DNA from: Sphingomonas sp. KRR8
Lineage (GTDB): Bacteria; Pseudomonadota; Alphaproteobacteria; Sphingomonadales; Sphingomonadaceae
Assembly: GCF_023559245.1 (NCBI RefSeq)
Contig: NZ_CP097462.1
Coordinates: 1,488,001-1,552,000 of the forward strand
Length of the DNA stretch: 64,000 bases
Direction: 5' to 3'
Shown here: piece after piece, positions 33,031-41,690 of the stretch
Numbering within the stretch: the first letter of the stretch is position 1
Layout of the letters: each line of letters opens with the position of its first letter
The notes under the pieces: model-generated
Told to the model about the DNA's origin: nothing
Databases searched by the model: none
The model's input: the letters and a program-made list of their open reading frames with translations, nothing else
Made by a program: the position numbers and the translations under genes

Positions 33031-35610
33031 TTAGTAGATGGTGCCCCGCCTCTGCAAGAAGTCGTCCTGCGACGGCTGGGTCGCCGCCTTGGCGCGAGCA
33101 ACAGATGGGCGCTGGCGAGCGGCGGCAACCCGGCGCGGCGCGGTCGCGGGCGCGGACGCCTCGGAATCCTCTTCCTCGTCTTCGCCACCACGCCGGAACG
33201 AACGCCTCGGCTCGGTCTCCGGCTTGAACGCTTCCCAGATGACCGCCGCCTTTGGATCCTCCTGGGTGGGGAAAGTGCCGAACACCTTGCGGCCGCTGAC
33301 CCGGTCGATCCGGACCATCCGTATGCCCGGCGGAGCGACGAACGGCACTGGCGGTACGTCCTTGAACGCGGCCTGCGCGAACTGCTTGAAGATCGGCGCG
33401 GCGATCCGGCCGCCCTGCGCACCGCCTCCCAGCGAGCGGGGCTGGTCGTAGCCGAGGTAGGTACCCGCGACCACGTCCGGGGTCCCGCCCACGAACCACA
33501 CGTTGGTCGGGCCTGAGGTGGTGCCGGTCTTGCCGAACAGCGGGCGATTGAGGTCACGCAGCACCACCGCCGTGCCGCGCTGGATCACGCCCGTCATGAT
33601 GTGCACCATCTGGAACGCCGCCTGCGGATCGAGGATCTGGCGGGAGCGGAGCGGCGGCCGCGGCATGATGCCGCCATTCCAGTCGTTGCAATTGCCCATC
33701 ACCTGACAGCGGTTGTCGGTGCGGTAGATGACCTTGCCGTTGCGGTCCTGGATGAAGTCGATCAGCGTCGGCGTGACCGCCCGACCGTGATTGGCCAGGA
33801 TCGCATAAGCGTTGGTCAGCTTCTGCACCGTGGTGTCGCCGGCTCCAAGCGCGATCGACAGGTAGTTGGGATAATCGCCAACCCCCAGCCGGCGCGCCGT
33901 GTCGGTGATCTTGGGCATTCCGATCTGGCTTGCGGTGCGCACCGTCATCAGGTTGCGCGACTGCTCCACGCCCCAGCGCATCGTCTTGGGCCCATAATAT
34001 TTGCCGTCGAAGTTGCGGAAGCATTTGTTGCCGAGGCCGGCGCCCTGCCACACGCAGAAGGGGGCGTCGGGAACGATGCTCGCCGGTGTCATGCCGTTCG
34101 CCAGCGCGGTGTAATAGACGATCGGCTTGAAGGTCGATCCGGGCTGGCGGTTCGCCTGCGTCACCCGATTGTAGGACGACCCGCGCGAGTCGAACCCGCC
34201 CTGCATCGCCAGCACCCGGCCGGTGCGCACTTCCTCCGCGGTGAATCCGCCGCCGATCTCCGGCGCCGAGCGGAGGAAATAGCTGCCGTTTCCGCCATCC
34301 TTGACGATGATCACCATGCCAGGCTGGAGGAAGTTGAACGCCGCGCCGCCCACTCCGCGTTTGGGCTGGGAAGCGTTGCCGGCTGGCAGCCGACCGGTTG
34401 AGCCGTTCTCAAAACCGATGTCGGCGACACCGTCGCCCTTCCGCAGGACCACGGCCTTGCGCCAATCCTTGAACCCGGTGCCCACCGGCGTGCGGTCGAG
34501 TGCCGCCTGCCAACCGTCTCCGTCGACATCGATCTTCAGTCCGCTGTCGCGCCAGCCGCGGCCGCCGTCGAAGTTCGCCATCCCTTCCTGCAAGGCCGCC
34601 GCCGCCGCGTCCTGCATCTTCGGGTCCATCGAGCTTCGCACCCACAGCCCCCCGGCATACAGGCTGTTCGGCCCGTCCGCAGGCTTCTCGCCATAGCGGC
34701 GGATGAGGTCGCGGCGGACCTCCTCCATGAAGTAGCCGCCCTGATCCTGGAACTTCTGGTTCGAGCCATAGGGGATGGTGCCGAGCGGGGTCGCCGCCGC
34801 CTGCTTCCAATCCGCTTCGCTGATGTAGCCGTTGCGGTACATCTCGCGCAGCACATAGTTGCGCCGGTCCAGCGCCTTCTGCGTCGCGCGGATCGGATCG
34901 TAGTTGCTCGGCGCCTTGGGCAGCACCGCCAGATAGGCCGCCTCCGGCAGCGTCAGGTCGCCGATATCCTTGTCGAAATAGGCGCGTGCAGCAGCCTGGA
35001 TGCCGTAGGCATTCCGGCCAAGGAAGATCTGGTTGAGATACAGCTGCAGGATCTGCGGCTTGCTCAGCGTCGACTCCAGGCGGAAGGCGAGGATCGCCTC
35101 GCGGATCTTGCGCCCGACATTGTAGCTGTTGTCCTGAAGCAGGTTCTTGGCGACCTGCTGGGTGATGGTCGAGCCGCCGCGCGCGCGCCCGCCGCCCGTG
35201 ACCTTCTTGGTGCCATAGTCGAACACCGCCCCGAGCAGGCCGGTGTAGTCGATCCCGCCGTGGGTGAAGAAGTTCTTGTCCTCGGCCGAAGTGAAGGCCT
35301 CGACCACCAGCTTGGGCATCTCGTCAAAGCTGAGCTCGACCCGCCGCTCGCGGGCGAAGGTCTGGATCGGCTGCCCATCATAGCCGCGCACGTTGGTGGG
35401 CAGCGGGTTCTGATAGGCGAGCAGGCTTTCCGAACTCGGGATTTCCCGTGCGAACACCGCCCACACCAGCAGGAAACCGAAATAAAAGGTGACGGCCGCA
35501 TAGGTCAGCCAGCGAAACCACCGCTGCCCCCACCAGCCGCGCACACGGTCGGCGGCGCGGTGGTGACGCTCAAGCCACGGGGACGAGTGGGAAGTCGCAA
35601 CGGCGTCCAT
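33031..35610 (-). CDS. mrcA: Penicillin-binding protein 1A (bifunctional transglycosylase/transpeptidase)
   Basis: A class A PBP of about 859 residues that polymerises and crosslinks peptidoglycan in the periplasm. In order: short cytoplasmic part, membrane helix near residues 38-55, GT51 domain with SAEDKNFFTHGGID and GGSTITQQVAKNLL, linker/OB region, and transpeptidase with SxxK (PGSTFKPIV), SxN (EQSRNLM) and KTGT (FGKTGTTSG). The C-terminus is a charged, Arg/Ala-rich disordered tail after residue 800. Start: ATG 35610 or, three codons upstream, GTG 35619. The amidase gene lies 46 bases upstream on the same strand, so a cell-wall unit amidase-mrcA-prfB is likely. Confidence 0.95.
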   Translation of the reverse strand: MDAVATSHSSPWLERHHRAADRVRGWWGQRWFRWLTYAAVTFYFGFLLVWAVFAREIPSSESLLAYQNPLPTNVRGYDGQPIQTFARERRVELSFDEMPKLVVEAFTSAEDKNFFTHGGIDYTGLLGAVFDYGTKKVTGGGRARGGSTITQQVAKNLLQDNSYNVGRKIREAILAFRLESTLSKPQILQLYLNQIFLGRNAYGIQAAARAYFDKDIGDLTLPEAAYLAVLPKAPSNYDPIRATQKALDRRNYVLREMYRNGYISEADWKQAAATPLGTIPYGSNQKFQDQGGYFMEEVRRDLIRRYGEKPADGPNSLYAGGLWVRSSMDPKMQDAAAAALQEGMANFDGGRGWRDSGLKIDVDGDGWQAALDRTPVGTGFKDWRKAVVLRKGDGVADIGFENGSTGRLPAGNASQPKRGVGGAAFNFLQPGMVIIVKDGGNGSYFLRSAPEIGGGFTAEEVRTGRVLAMQGGFDSRGSSYNRVTQANRQPGSTFKPIVYYTALANGMTPASIVPDAPFCVWQGAGLGNKCFRNFDGKYYGPKTMRWGVEQSRNLMTVRTASQIGMPKITDTARRLGVGDYPNYLSIALGAGDTTVQKLTNAYAILANHGRAVTPTLIDFIQDRNGKVIYRTDNRCQVMGNCNDWNGGIMPRPPLRSRQILDPQAAFQMVHIMTGVIQRGTAVVLRDLNRPLFGKTGTTSGPTNVWFVGGTPDVVAGTYLGYDQPRSLGGGAQGGRIAAPIFKQFAQAAFKDVPPVPFVAPPGIRMVRIDRVSGRKVFGTFPTQEDPKAAVIWEAFKPETEPRRSFRRGGEDEEEDSEASAPATAPRRVAAARQRPSVARAKAATQPSQDDFLQRRGTIY

Positions 35611-35656
35611 AGGGCGCACGCTCTAGCCGCTTGCTCTCACTCGGGAAAGCGGCTCG

Positions 35657-36502
35657 TCAGCGGGCCGTCGCCTTCAGCGCCATCTCCGTCTCGATCGCCC
35701 GCGCCAGCGCCGCGACCATCCGTGCCCGCTGAGCCGGATCGCGCAGCATCGCCTCGTCCCCGGCGTTGGATAGGTACCCGACCTCTACCAGCACCGCCGG
35801 CGCTTCCGTCCGACGAAGCACGCGAAACGCCGCAAAGCGGTGCGGCTCGGGGCGCAGCGTCATCGTACCCTTGGCCTGCCCGATGAGGCGCACCGCGAAA
35901 TCGGCCGACGCGCTCATCGTGTCGCGCATGGCGAGGTCGGCAAGCAGCGCCCGTACCCCGCCACTGGCAGCGGCCGGCACCCCGGCGCTGGCGTCCTGCT
36001 GTGCCGCCATGCGCGCCGCATCGGCGTCCGACGCCACCTCCGACAGCGAATAGACGGTGGCTCCGCGCGCTTCCGGATCATTGGAGCTGTCGGCGTGAAG
36101 CGAGACGAACAGCGCCGCGCCCAGCCGCCGCGCAATGTCGGAGCGGTTGTCGAGTCCGATCGTGCGGTCGTCCTCGCGGGTGAGCGCGATCCGCACCCGA
36201 CCGTCCTTGGCCAACCGGTCGCGCAGCTCGCGCACTACCGCCAGCGTCAGTTCCTTTTCCTTGATCCCGGTGACGATCCCCGCGGCTCCCGGATCGCGCC
36301 CGCCATGCCCGGCGTCGATCACTACCAGTGGCCGCCCGGGCACTCTCGCCTCGATCACCCTGACGTCGGTCAGCGGGTCGGACAGGCTCAGAGTGAGGCT
36401 TCCGCCCTGCTCCTCGCCCGGCAACGCGTCGCCGCCCGCGTCATGCCGCGTGCAGCCGGCCAGCGCCGCCAGCGCGATCAGTCCTGCTCCCCGCAACTTC
36501 AT
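35657..36502 (-). CDS. N-acetylmuramoyl-L-alanine amidase, lipoprotein form
   Basis: An Amidase_3 zinc enzyme that cleaves the amide bond between MurNAc and the stem peptide. Metal ligands are visible: His66 in VVIDAGHGGRDPG, the Glu of GIKEKELTL, and His in VSLHADSSND; the catalytic Glu lies in VLVEVGYLSN. Starting at ATG 36502 (281 residues), the N-terminus is MKLRGAGLIALAALAGC, a lipoprotein signal with Cys17. AmiC-type enzymes normally carry an AMIN domain and a Tat or Sec signal; here AMIN is absent and membrane anchoring may replace it. The ORF is open upstream to 36556, but the lipobox favours 36502. Confidence 0.88.
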   Translation of the reverse strand: MKLRGAGLIALAALAGCTRHDAGGDALPGEEQGGSLTLSLSDPLTDVRVIEARVPGRPLVVIDAGHGGRDPGAAGIVTGIKEKELTLAVVRELRDRLAKDGRVRIALTREDDRTIGLDNRSDIARRLGAALFVSLHADSSNDPEARGATVYSLSEVASDADAARMAAQQDASAGVPAAASGGVRALLADLAMRDTMSASADFAVRLIGQAKGTMTLRPEPHRFAAFRVLRRTEAPAVLVEVGYLSNAGDEAMLRDPAQRARMVAALARAIETEMALKATAR

Positions 36503-36883
36503 CAGCTCAGGCTTAGAGGCTTGTTGACCACGGTTAAAGTCGGCCACTGCTGCCATTGCGGCGGCGCTGCGGCGGTGCTAGGCCGATGACCGGTCCCGCT
36601 TGTCCTCGCAGTTCGAGGAAAAGTGAGCGGACCAGCCCCGGGTCGGCCGTCCATCAGGACTCAAGCTGTCCTGGGTTCAAACAGGTTGACGCTGCAATGA
36701 CACCATCCAACGCCCGTCGGGAGCTCTTCGCAGAGCTCGACGGCGCGTCTTCGCGGGTGGCGCACGCAGCAGCAGCAGATTTCATCATCCTTCCCAGCGC
36801 CCGCGGCCCCGCCGCGCCGGCGCTGGAATCATCACGCGCGCGCCGCCCCGAGGGGGTTCAGGCGCGCCAGCGGAGACTTTTTC
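36503..36883. other. Divergent intergenic region: amidase promoter and rne 5' UTR
   Basis: 381 bases with no convincing gene between the minus-strand amidase and rne. A plus-strand frame runs through it but has neither a ribosome-binding site nor conserved sequence. A long, GC-rich, potentially structured 5' UTR before rne is expected, since RNase E commonly autoregulates through its leader. A TTGACG at 36687 lacks a good -10. Several short inverted repeats are present (for example GAGCTC/GAGCTC near 36720-36740), but no clear regulatory element can be named. Confidence 0.4.
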
Positions 36884-39517
36884 ATGACAATGCGCATGCT
36901 GATCGACGCGCGCCACCCGGAAGAAACCCGGGTCGCGGTCGCCAAGGGTAACCGGATCGAGGAATTCGACTTCGAATCCGCTGAGCACAAACAGCTCAAA
37001 GGCAATATCTACCTCGCCAAGGTCACCAGGGTCGAACCGTCGCTCCAGGCGGCGTTCGTCGATTACGGCGGAAATCGTCACGGCTTCCTCGCCTTCAGCG
37101 AAATCCACCCCGATTATTACCAGATTCCGCGCGAGGATCGCGAGGCGCTGCTCCGTGAGGAAGCCGAGCACGCCGCCGAGGAAGAGCGCCTGCGCGCCCA
37201 GGCGGACGAGGATTATCCGCTCGACACCCACCACGACGACGACGGTTCGGACGACCGCCCCGACGACTATGACGATGAGGCCGAAGGCCACGGCGACGAG
37301 GAAGACGGCGAAGAGCCCGCGCAGCGCGCCGAGGAAACCGGTGGCGGTGGCCGCCGCGCCGCGGTTGACGAGGCCGACGACCTGCGCCGCCGGCGCCAGA
37401 ATCTGCGCCGCCGCTACAAGATCCAGGACGTCATCCATCGGCGGCAGGTGCTGCTGGTCCAGGTCGTCAAGGAAGAGCGTGGCAACAAGGGCGCCGCGCT
37501 GACCACCTACCTCAGCCTCGCCGGCCGTTATTGCGTGCTGATGCCCAACACCTCGCATGGTGGCGGGATCAGCCGGAAGATTTCCAACGGGGCGGACCGC
37601 AAGCGCCTGAAGTCGATCATGGCCGACCTGTCGCTGCCCAAGACGATGGGCCTGATCGTCCGTACCGCCGGCCTCCAGCGCACCAAGACCGAGATCAAGC
37701 GCGACTTCGACTATCTCGCCCGCCTGTGGGACGAGATCCGCGAGGTGACGCTCAAGTCCAGCGCCCCGGCGCTGATCTATCGCGACAGCGACCTCATCAA
37801 GCGCGCAATCCGCGACCTCTACCATCGTGAGATCGAGGAAGTGATTGTCGAGGGCGAGGCCGGCTACAAGGCCGCCCGCGGCTTCATGAAGCTCCTGATG
37901 CCCAGCCACGTGCGCCGGGTCACCTGCCACACCGAAGCGACGCCCCTGTTCCAGCGCTACGGCGTCGAGGAGCAGCTTGGCGCCATGTACCAGCCGCTCG
38001 TCCAGCTGAAGAGCGGCGGCTATCTGGTGATCAACCCGACCGAGGCCTTGGTCTCGATCGACATCAACTCCGGCCGTTCGACCCGCGAGCATAACATCGA
38101 GCAGACCGCCTTCCAGACCAACCTGGAAGCCGCCAACGAGATCGCCCGCCAGCTGCGCCTGCGCGACATGGCCGGCCTCGTCGTCATCGACTTCATCGAC
38201 ATGGAACAGAACGGCCATGTCCGGAAGGTCGAGAAGGCGATGAAGGAGGCGCTGAAGAACGATCGCGCCCGCATCCAGGTCGGTCGCATCTCCAGCTTCG
38301 GCCTGATGGAAATGAGCCGCCAGCGCCTTCGCACCGGCGTGCTCGAGGCCTCGACCAAGCCCTGCGCCCACTGCGACGGCACCGGCCTGATGCGCACCGC
38401 ATCGTCGGCCGGCCTTCAGGCGCTGCGCCTGATCGAGGACGAAGCCGCCCGCGGCCGTGGTGAGAAGGTCTGCCTTCGCGCCGGCGCCGAAGCCGCCATC
38501 TACGTCCTCAACAAGAAGCGGACCGAGCTGGCCGACATCGAGGCACGCTACGGTGTCTCGATCGAAGTGCTGGTCGATCCGGGCCTTGAAGGTGCGCGGA
38601 TGAGTGTCGACAGCTCGGGCCCGCGCCCGATCGCCCGGCCGCAGCCGCAGTCCCTCCCGGCGCCGATCGACGCCGTCGAGGACGACGAATTCGAGGACGA
38701 GGAAGAGTTCGAGGACGAAGCCGAGGAGCAGGAGGAGCGCTCCGGTCAGCGTTCGGAGCGTGGTCCCCGCGAGGAGCGCGGTTCCGAGGACGAGGGCGAA
38801 GGTGGCAAGCGCCGCCGCCGTCGCCGCCGCCGCGGCGGTCGCAATCGCCGCCGCGATGGCGAGCCGCTCGAGAATGGTGAAGCGACCCTGGAAGGCGATT
38901 CCGAGGAGGGCGAGCCGCAAGACGGCAGCCAGGAAGCCGAGCAGGTCGAGGCCGAGGCTCCGCGCGATGAGGAGGAGCAGCCGCGTGGCCGTCGCCGCCG
39001 TCGTGGCGGTCGCCGCGAGCGTGGTGACGAGCGGCCGGAGGGTGAGCAGCCCGTCGACCTGCCCGCCCCGGACGAGGCACCGATGAAGGAACCGGTCCCC
39101 TCGCAGGATCCGTCACCCGACACCGTCGAAGCACCGGCCGAGGACCAAGAGGGCAAGCCCAAGGCTCGCCGCCGCCCCCGCGCCCGCAAGGCCGAGGCCG
39201 TTGCTCCCGAGGCTGCTCCGGCACTGGAGATCGTGGCGCCCGAGGCTCCGGCCGACGTCGCCGGCGAAGATGCGGCGGCCGAAGCACCCGCCAAGCCCAA
39301 GCGCCGCAGCCGTGCCAAGAAGGCGGACGCGACCCTGGCCGTCGAAGCCGCGCCGGTGGTCGAGGCAGCTCCGGAGCCTGCGCCGGAACCGGTCGCCGAA
39401 GCGGCGCCGGAACCGGCTCCAGAACCAAGCAACGACTCGGCACCGACCGGCCAGTCCGCTCCCGCCGAGGACAGCGGCCCCCGCCGGCAAGGCTGGTGGC
39501 AGCGCACCTTCGGCTGA
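36884..39517 (+). CDS. rne: Ribonuclease E/G family endoribonuclease
   Basis: RNase E is the single-strand endonuclease that starts mRNA decay and processes rRNA and tRNA. The 877 residues contain a split S1 domain: the N-terminal half ends about residue 90 (FVDYGGNRHGFLAFSEIHPD) and resumes near 180 (YKIQDVIHRRQVLLVQVVKE), with a roughly 90-residue acidic insert rich in Asp/Glu between them. Catalytic Asp393 (ALVSIDINSGRST) and Asp436 (VVIDFIDMEQNGH) and the Zn-link CAHC at 494-497 are present. The C-terminal 300 residues are Arg/Gly-, Glu- and Pro/Ala-rich, disordered, the region where degradosome partners would bind. Start: ATG 36884 or 36890. Confidence 0.95.
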   Translation: MTMRMLIDARHPEETRVAVAKGNRIEEFDFESAEHKQLKGNIYLAKVTRVEPSLQAAFVDYGGNRHGFLAFSEIHPDYYQIPREDREALLREEAEHAAEEERLRAQADEDYPLDTHHDDDGSDDRPDDYDDEAEGHGDEEDGEEPAQRAEETGGGGRRAAVDEADDLRRRRQNLRRRYKIQDVIHRRQVLLVQVVKEERGNKGAALTTYLSLAGRYCVLMPNTSHGGGISRKISNGADRKRLKSIMADLSLPKTMGLIVRTAGLQRTKTEIKRDFDYLARLWDEIREVTLKSSAPALIYRDSDLIKRAIRDLYHREIEEVIVEGEAGYKAARGFMKLLMPSHVRRVTCHTEATPLFQRYGVEEQLGAMYQPLVQLKSGGYLVINPTEALVSIDINSGRSTREHNIEQTAFQTNLEAANEIARQLRLRDMAGLVVIDFIDMEQNGHVRKVEKAMKEALKNDRARIQVGRISSFGLMEMSRQRLRTGVLEASTKPCAHCDGTGLMRTASSAGLQALRLIEDEAARGRGEKVCLRAGAEAAIYVLNKKRTELADIEARYGVSIEVLVDPGLEGARMSVDSSGPRPIARPQPQSLPAPIDAVEDDEFEDEEEFEDEAEEQEERSGQRSERGPREERGSEDEGEGGKRRRRRRRRGGRNRRRDGEPLENGEATLEGDSEEGEPQDGSQEAEQVEAEAPRDEEEQPRGRRRRRGGRRERGDERPEGEQPVDLPAPDEAPMKEPVPSQDPSPDTVEAPAEDQEGKPKARRRPRARKAEAVAPEAAPALEIVAPEAPADVAGEDAAAEAPAKPKRRSRAKKADATLAVEAAPVVEAAPEPAPEPVAEAAPEPAPEPSNDSAPTGQSAPAEDSGPRRQGWWQRTFG

Positions 39518-39523
39518 TCGGGA

Positions 39524-39554
39524 AACCTCCCCGTTGCGGCGCAACGGGGAGGTT
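39524..39554 (+). terminator. Perfect 14-bp hairpin after rne
   Basis: AACCTCCCCGTTGC (39524-39537) pairs perfectly with GCAACGGGGAGGTT (39541-39554) around a three-base loop, seven bases after the rne stop. No T-run follows, so it may be a terminator or a 3' stabilising stem. Confidence 0.65.
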
Positions 39555-39603
39555 CCTGCGTCCTTTCACCGCCCATTCAGCCCAGCCCTCTCAGAGGCGC
39601 TCC

Positions 39604-40974
39604 ATGCGACGCCTGACCCTGTTCGCCCGCTGGCTGATGCTGGCCCTGGTCCTGTCCTTTGCCGCGGCCCAGCCGGCTGCGGCGCAGGCCATTCTTCGCG
39701 ACAGCGAATCCGAAGCGCTCTTCAATGACCTGTCCAGACCGCTGATCCAGGCGGCGGGGCTCGATCCCAAGGTGGTCAGGGTCGTCCTGATCAACGACCC
39801 CGAGATCAACGCCTTCGTCGCCACCGGCCAAACCGTCTACATCCACTCGGGCCTGCTGACGGCCGCGGACAACGCCAACCAGCTCCAGGGCGTAATCGCG
39901 CACGAGCTCGGCCACGTCGCGGGGGGCCATTCCATCCGGGTCTATGAAGGCGTCCGCAAGGCAACCGCCATCCAGATCCTCAGCCTCGTGCTTGGTGGGC
40001 TGGCGCTCGCAGCGGGCAGCGGCGACGCGGCGATGGGCGCCATGGCGCTCGGGCAGCAGGCCGCCGAAGGCACCTTCCTGTCCTTTTCGCGGACGCAGGA
40101 GACCAGCGCCGACCTCGCCGGCGCCTCCTACCTCAGCAAGGCTGGGATCAGCGGGCGCGGCAGCCTCGAATTCTTCAAAAAGCTGCAGAACCAGGAATAT
40201 CGCCTGGCGCAGTATAAGACCGACAGTTACGGCCAGACCCATCCGCTCTCGTCGGAACGCATCCAGACACTCCAGACCCTTTACCAGAAGGACCCGGCCT
40301 GGACTCAGCGTACCGATCCCAAGCTGGAAGAGCGCTTCCAGCGGGTCCGCGCCAAACTGATCGGCTTCATCTCCGAACCGCAGGCGGTCCTCGCTTCCTA
40401 TCCGCCCAGCGACCAGTCCATCCCGGCCCATTATGCTCGGGCCTACGCCTACCATCGGCAGGCCTTTCGCGATCAGGCGCTGGCCGAGACCGACGCCCTG
40501 CTGAAGGCCCGGCCGGGCGATCCCTACTTTCTCGAACTCAAGGGCCAGGTCCTGCTCGAATCGGGCAAGCCCAAGGACGCGCTGGAACCGCTTCGCCAGT
40601 CGGTCGCCGCCGCCCCCGACAAGCCGATGATCGCGGCCATGCTCGGCCATGCCCTCATCGCGACCGAGCAGGAGAGCAATTACCCGGAGGCGGAGCGGGT
40701 GCTCAAGGCCGCGGTCAACCGCGACAACGATAATCCCTTCGCCTGGTACCAACTCGGCATGGTCTACGAGCATAAGGGCGACCTCGCCCGCGCCGCCCTG
40801 GCGACGGCCGAGCGCTACAATCTCGAAGGCGATCCCAAGCTTGCGCTGGTCAGCGCCGAGACCGCCATGCGTGGGATTCCGCCGGGCACGCCGGACTATC
40901 TTCGGGCGCAGGATATCGCCATGGTGTCACGCGCCGAAGTCGACAAGAACAAGAAGGGCAATCGAAGCAAGTGA
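39604..40974 (+). CDS. M48 metalloprotease with TPR domain (BepA-like)
   Basis: A periplasmic protease-chaperone of 456 residues. A signal peptide of about 28 residues (ARWLMLALVLSFAAAQ, cleavage near AAA-QA) is followed by an M48 peptidase domain with the zinc motif HELGH at residues 100-104 and the third-ligand Glu in QETSADLAGASYLSK. The C-terminal half has TPR repeats (ARAYAYHRQAFRDQALAETD, LEPLRQSVAAAPDKPMIAAM and so on). This is the BepA/YfgC arrangement, which degrades or assists stalled outer-membrane proteins at the BAM complex. It overlaps the following DsbA-like gene by four bases, forming a periplasmic protein-folding pair. Confidence 0.93.
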   Translation: MRRLTLFARWLMLALVLSFAAAQPAAAQAILRDSESEALFNDLSRPLIQAAGLDPKVVRVVLINDPEINAFVATGQTVYIHSGLLTAADNANQLQGVIAHELGHVAGGHSIRVYEGVRKATAIQILSLVLGGLALAAGSGDAAMGAMALGQQAAEGTFLSFSRTQETSADLAGASYLSKAGISGRGSLEFFKKLQNQEYRLAQYKTDSYGQTHPLSSERIQTLQTLYQKDPAWTQRTDPKLEERFQRVRAKLIGFISEPQAVLASYPPSDQSIPAHYARAYAYHRQAFRDQALAETDALLKARPGDPYFLELKGQVLLESGKPKDALEPLRQSVAAAPDKPMIAAMLGHALIATEQESNYPEAERVLKAAVNRDNDNPFAWYQLGMVYEHKGDLARAALATAERYNLEGDPKLALVSAETAMRGIPPGTPDYLRAQDIAMVSRAEVDKNKKGNRSK

Positions 40975-41690
40975 GCGAACCGAACCGGGCGCCGTCACCG
41001 CTCCCCGCCGCCCTCCTCGGAGCATTGGGGGGCACGCTCCTGACGCTCCTCGTCCTTGCTTTCGGCGCGCACGCCGGCTGGTTCGATCGCTATGTCCGCC
41101 AGTCCTTGACCCGCGACCCGGACATGCTGATCGCCGCCTCCGAAAGCCTCAAGCAGCGGCAATATGCACCAACGCTGGCGGCCAACCGGACCGCACTCGA
41201 AACGCCGTTTGGCTCATCTTGGCAGGGCGCCGCCAACCCGGACGTCACCTTGGTCGAATTCTACGACTACGCCTGCGGCTACTGCAAAGCCTCGCTCCCG
41301 GTGCTCGATCGCCTGCTCAAGGAAGATCCGAAGCTACGCATCGTCTACCGCGATTTCCCGATTCTCGGCGAAGGCAGCGTCGCCGCCGCGCGGATGGCGC
41401 TGGGCGCCAGCAAGGCCGGCAAGTTCACCCAGTTCCACGATGCCCTCTACGCCGCCGGCCGCCCGGACCAGCAGACGCTGACCCAGGCCGCACAGGCTGC
41501 CGGCATCCCGGCCGGGATTCCTCAAAGCCCCGAGTTCGAGACCGAGCTCAAGCGCAACTACCAGCTCGCGACCGAGCTTGGTGCCACCGGCACGCCGCTG
41601 TTCGTGGTCGGCAATCAGGTGCTGAACGGTGCTGTCGGTTACGACTCGCTCAAAGCCGCCATCGCCGCCGCCCGCGCCGCCAAGTCCTAG
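40971..41690 (+). CDS. DsbA-like thiol-disulfide oxidoreductase, membrane-anchored
   Basis: 239 residues. A membrane anchor at 12-34 (PAALLGALGGTLLTLLVLA) and a short helical linker precede a thioredoxin-fold domain with the active-site Cys102-Gly-Tyr-Cys105 (LVEFYDYACGYCKASLPV) and the cis-Pro loop GATGTPLFVVG. The CGYC motif and the extra helices place it among Com1/ScsC-like DsbA relatives, which oxidise or isomerise disulfides in the periplasm. Start GTG 40971 overlaps the upstream stop codon (GTGA), so translation is coupled to the M48 protease. The stop shares a CTAG with the convergent gene. Confidence 0.92.
   Translation: MSEPNRAPSPLPAALLGALGGTLLTLLVLAFGAHAGWFDRYVRQSLTRDPDMLIAASESLKQRQYAPTLAANRTALETPFGSSWQGAANPDVTLVEFYDYACGYCKASLPVLDRLLKEDPKLRIVYRDFPILGEGSVAAARMALGASKAGKFTQFHDALYAAGRPDQQTLTQAAQAAGIPAGIPQSPEFETELKRNYQLATELGATGTPLFVVGNQVLNGAVGYDSLKAAIAAARAAKS

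Noticed and set aside
36556..36951. A plus-strand frame of 131 codons before and into rne
   Set aside because: It overlaps the start of rne in another frame and has no ribosome-binding site; more likely the rne 5' UTR.
36785..38920. A 711-codon minus-strand frame opposite rne
   Set aside because: Antisense of a certain RNase E gene; low-complexity stretches mirror the acidic and Arg-rich parts.
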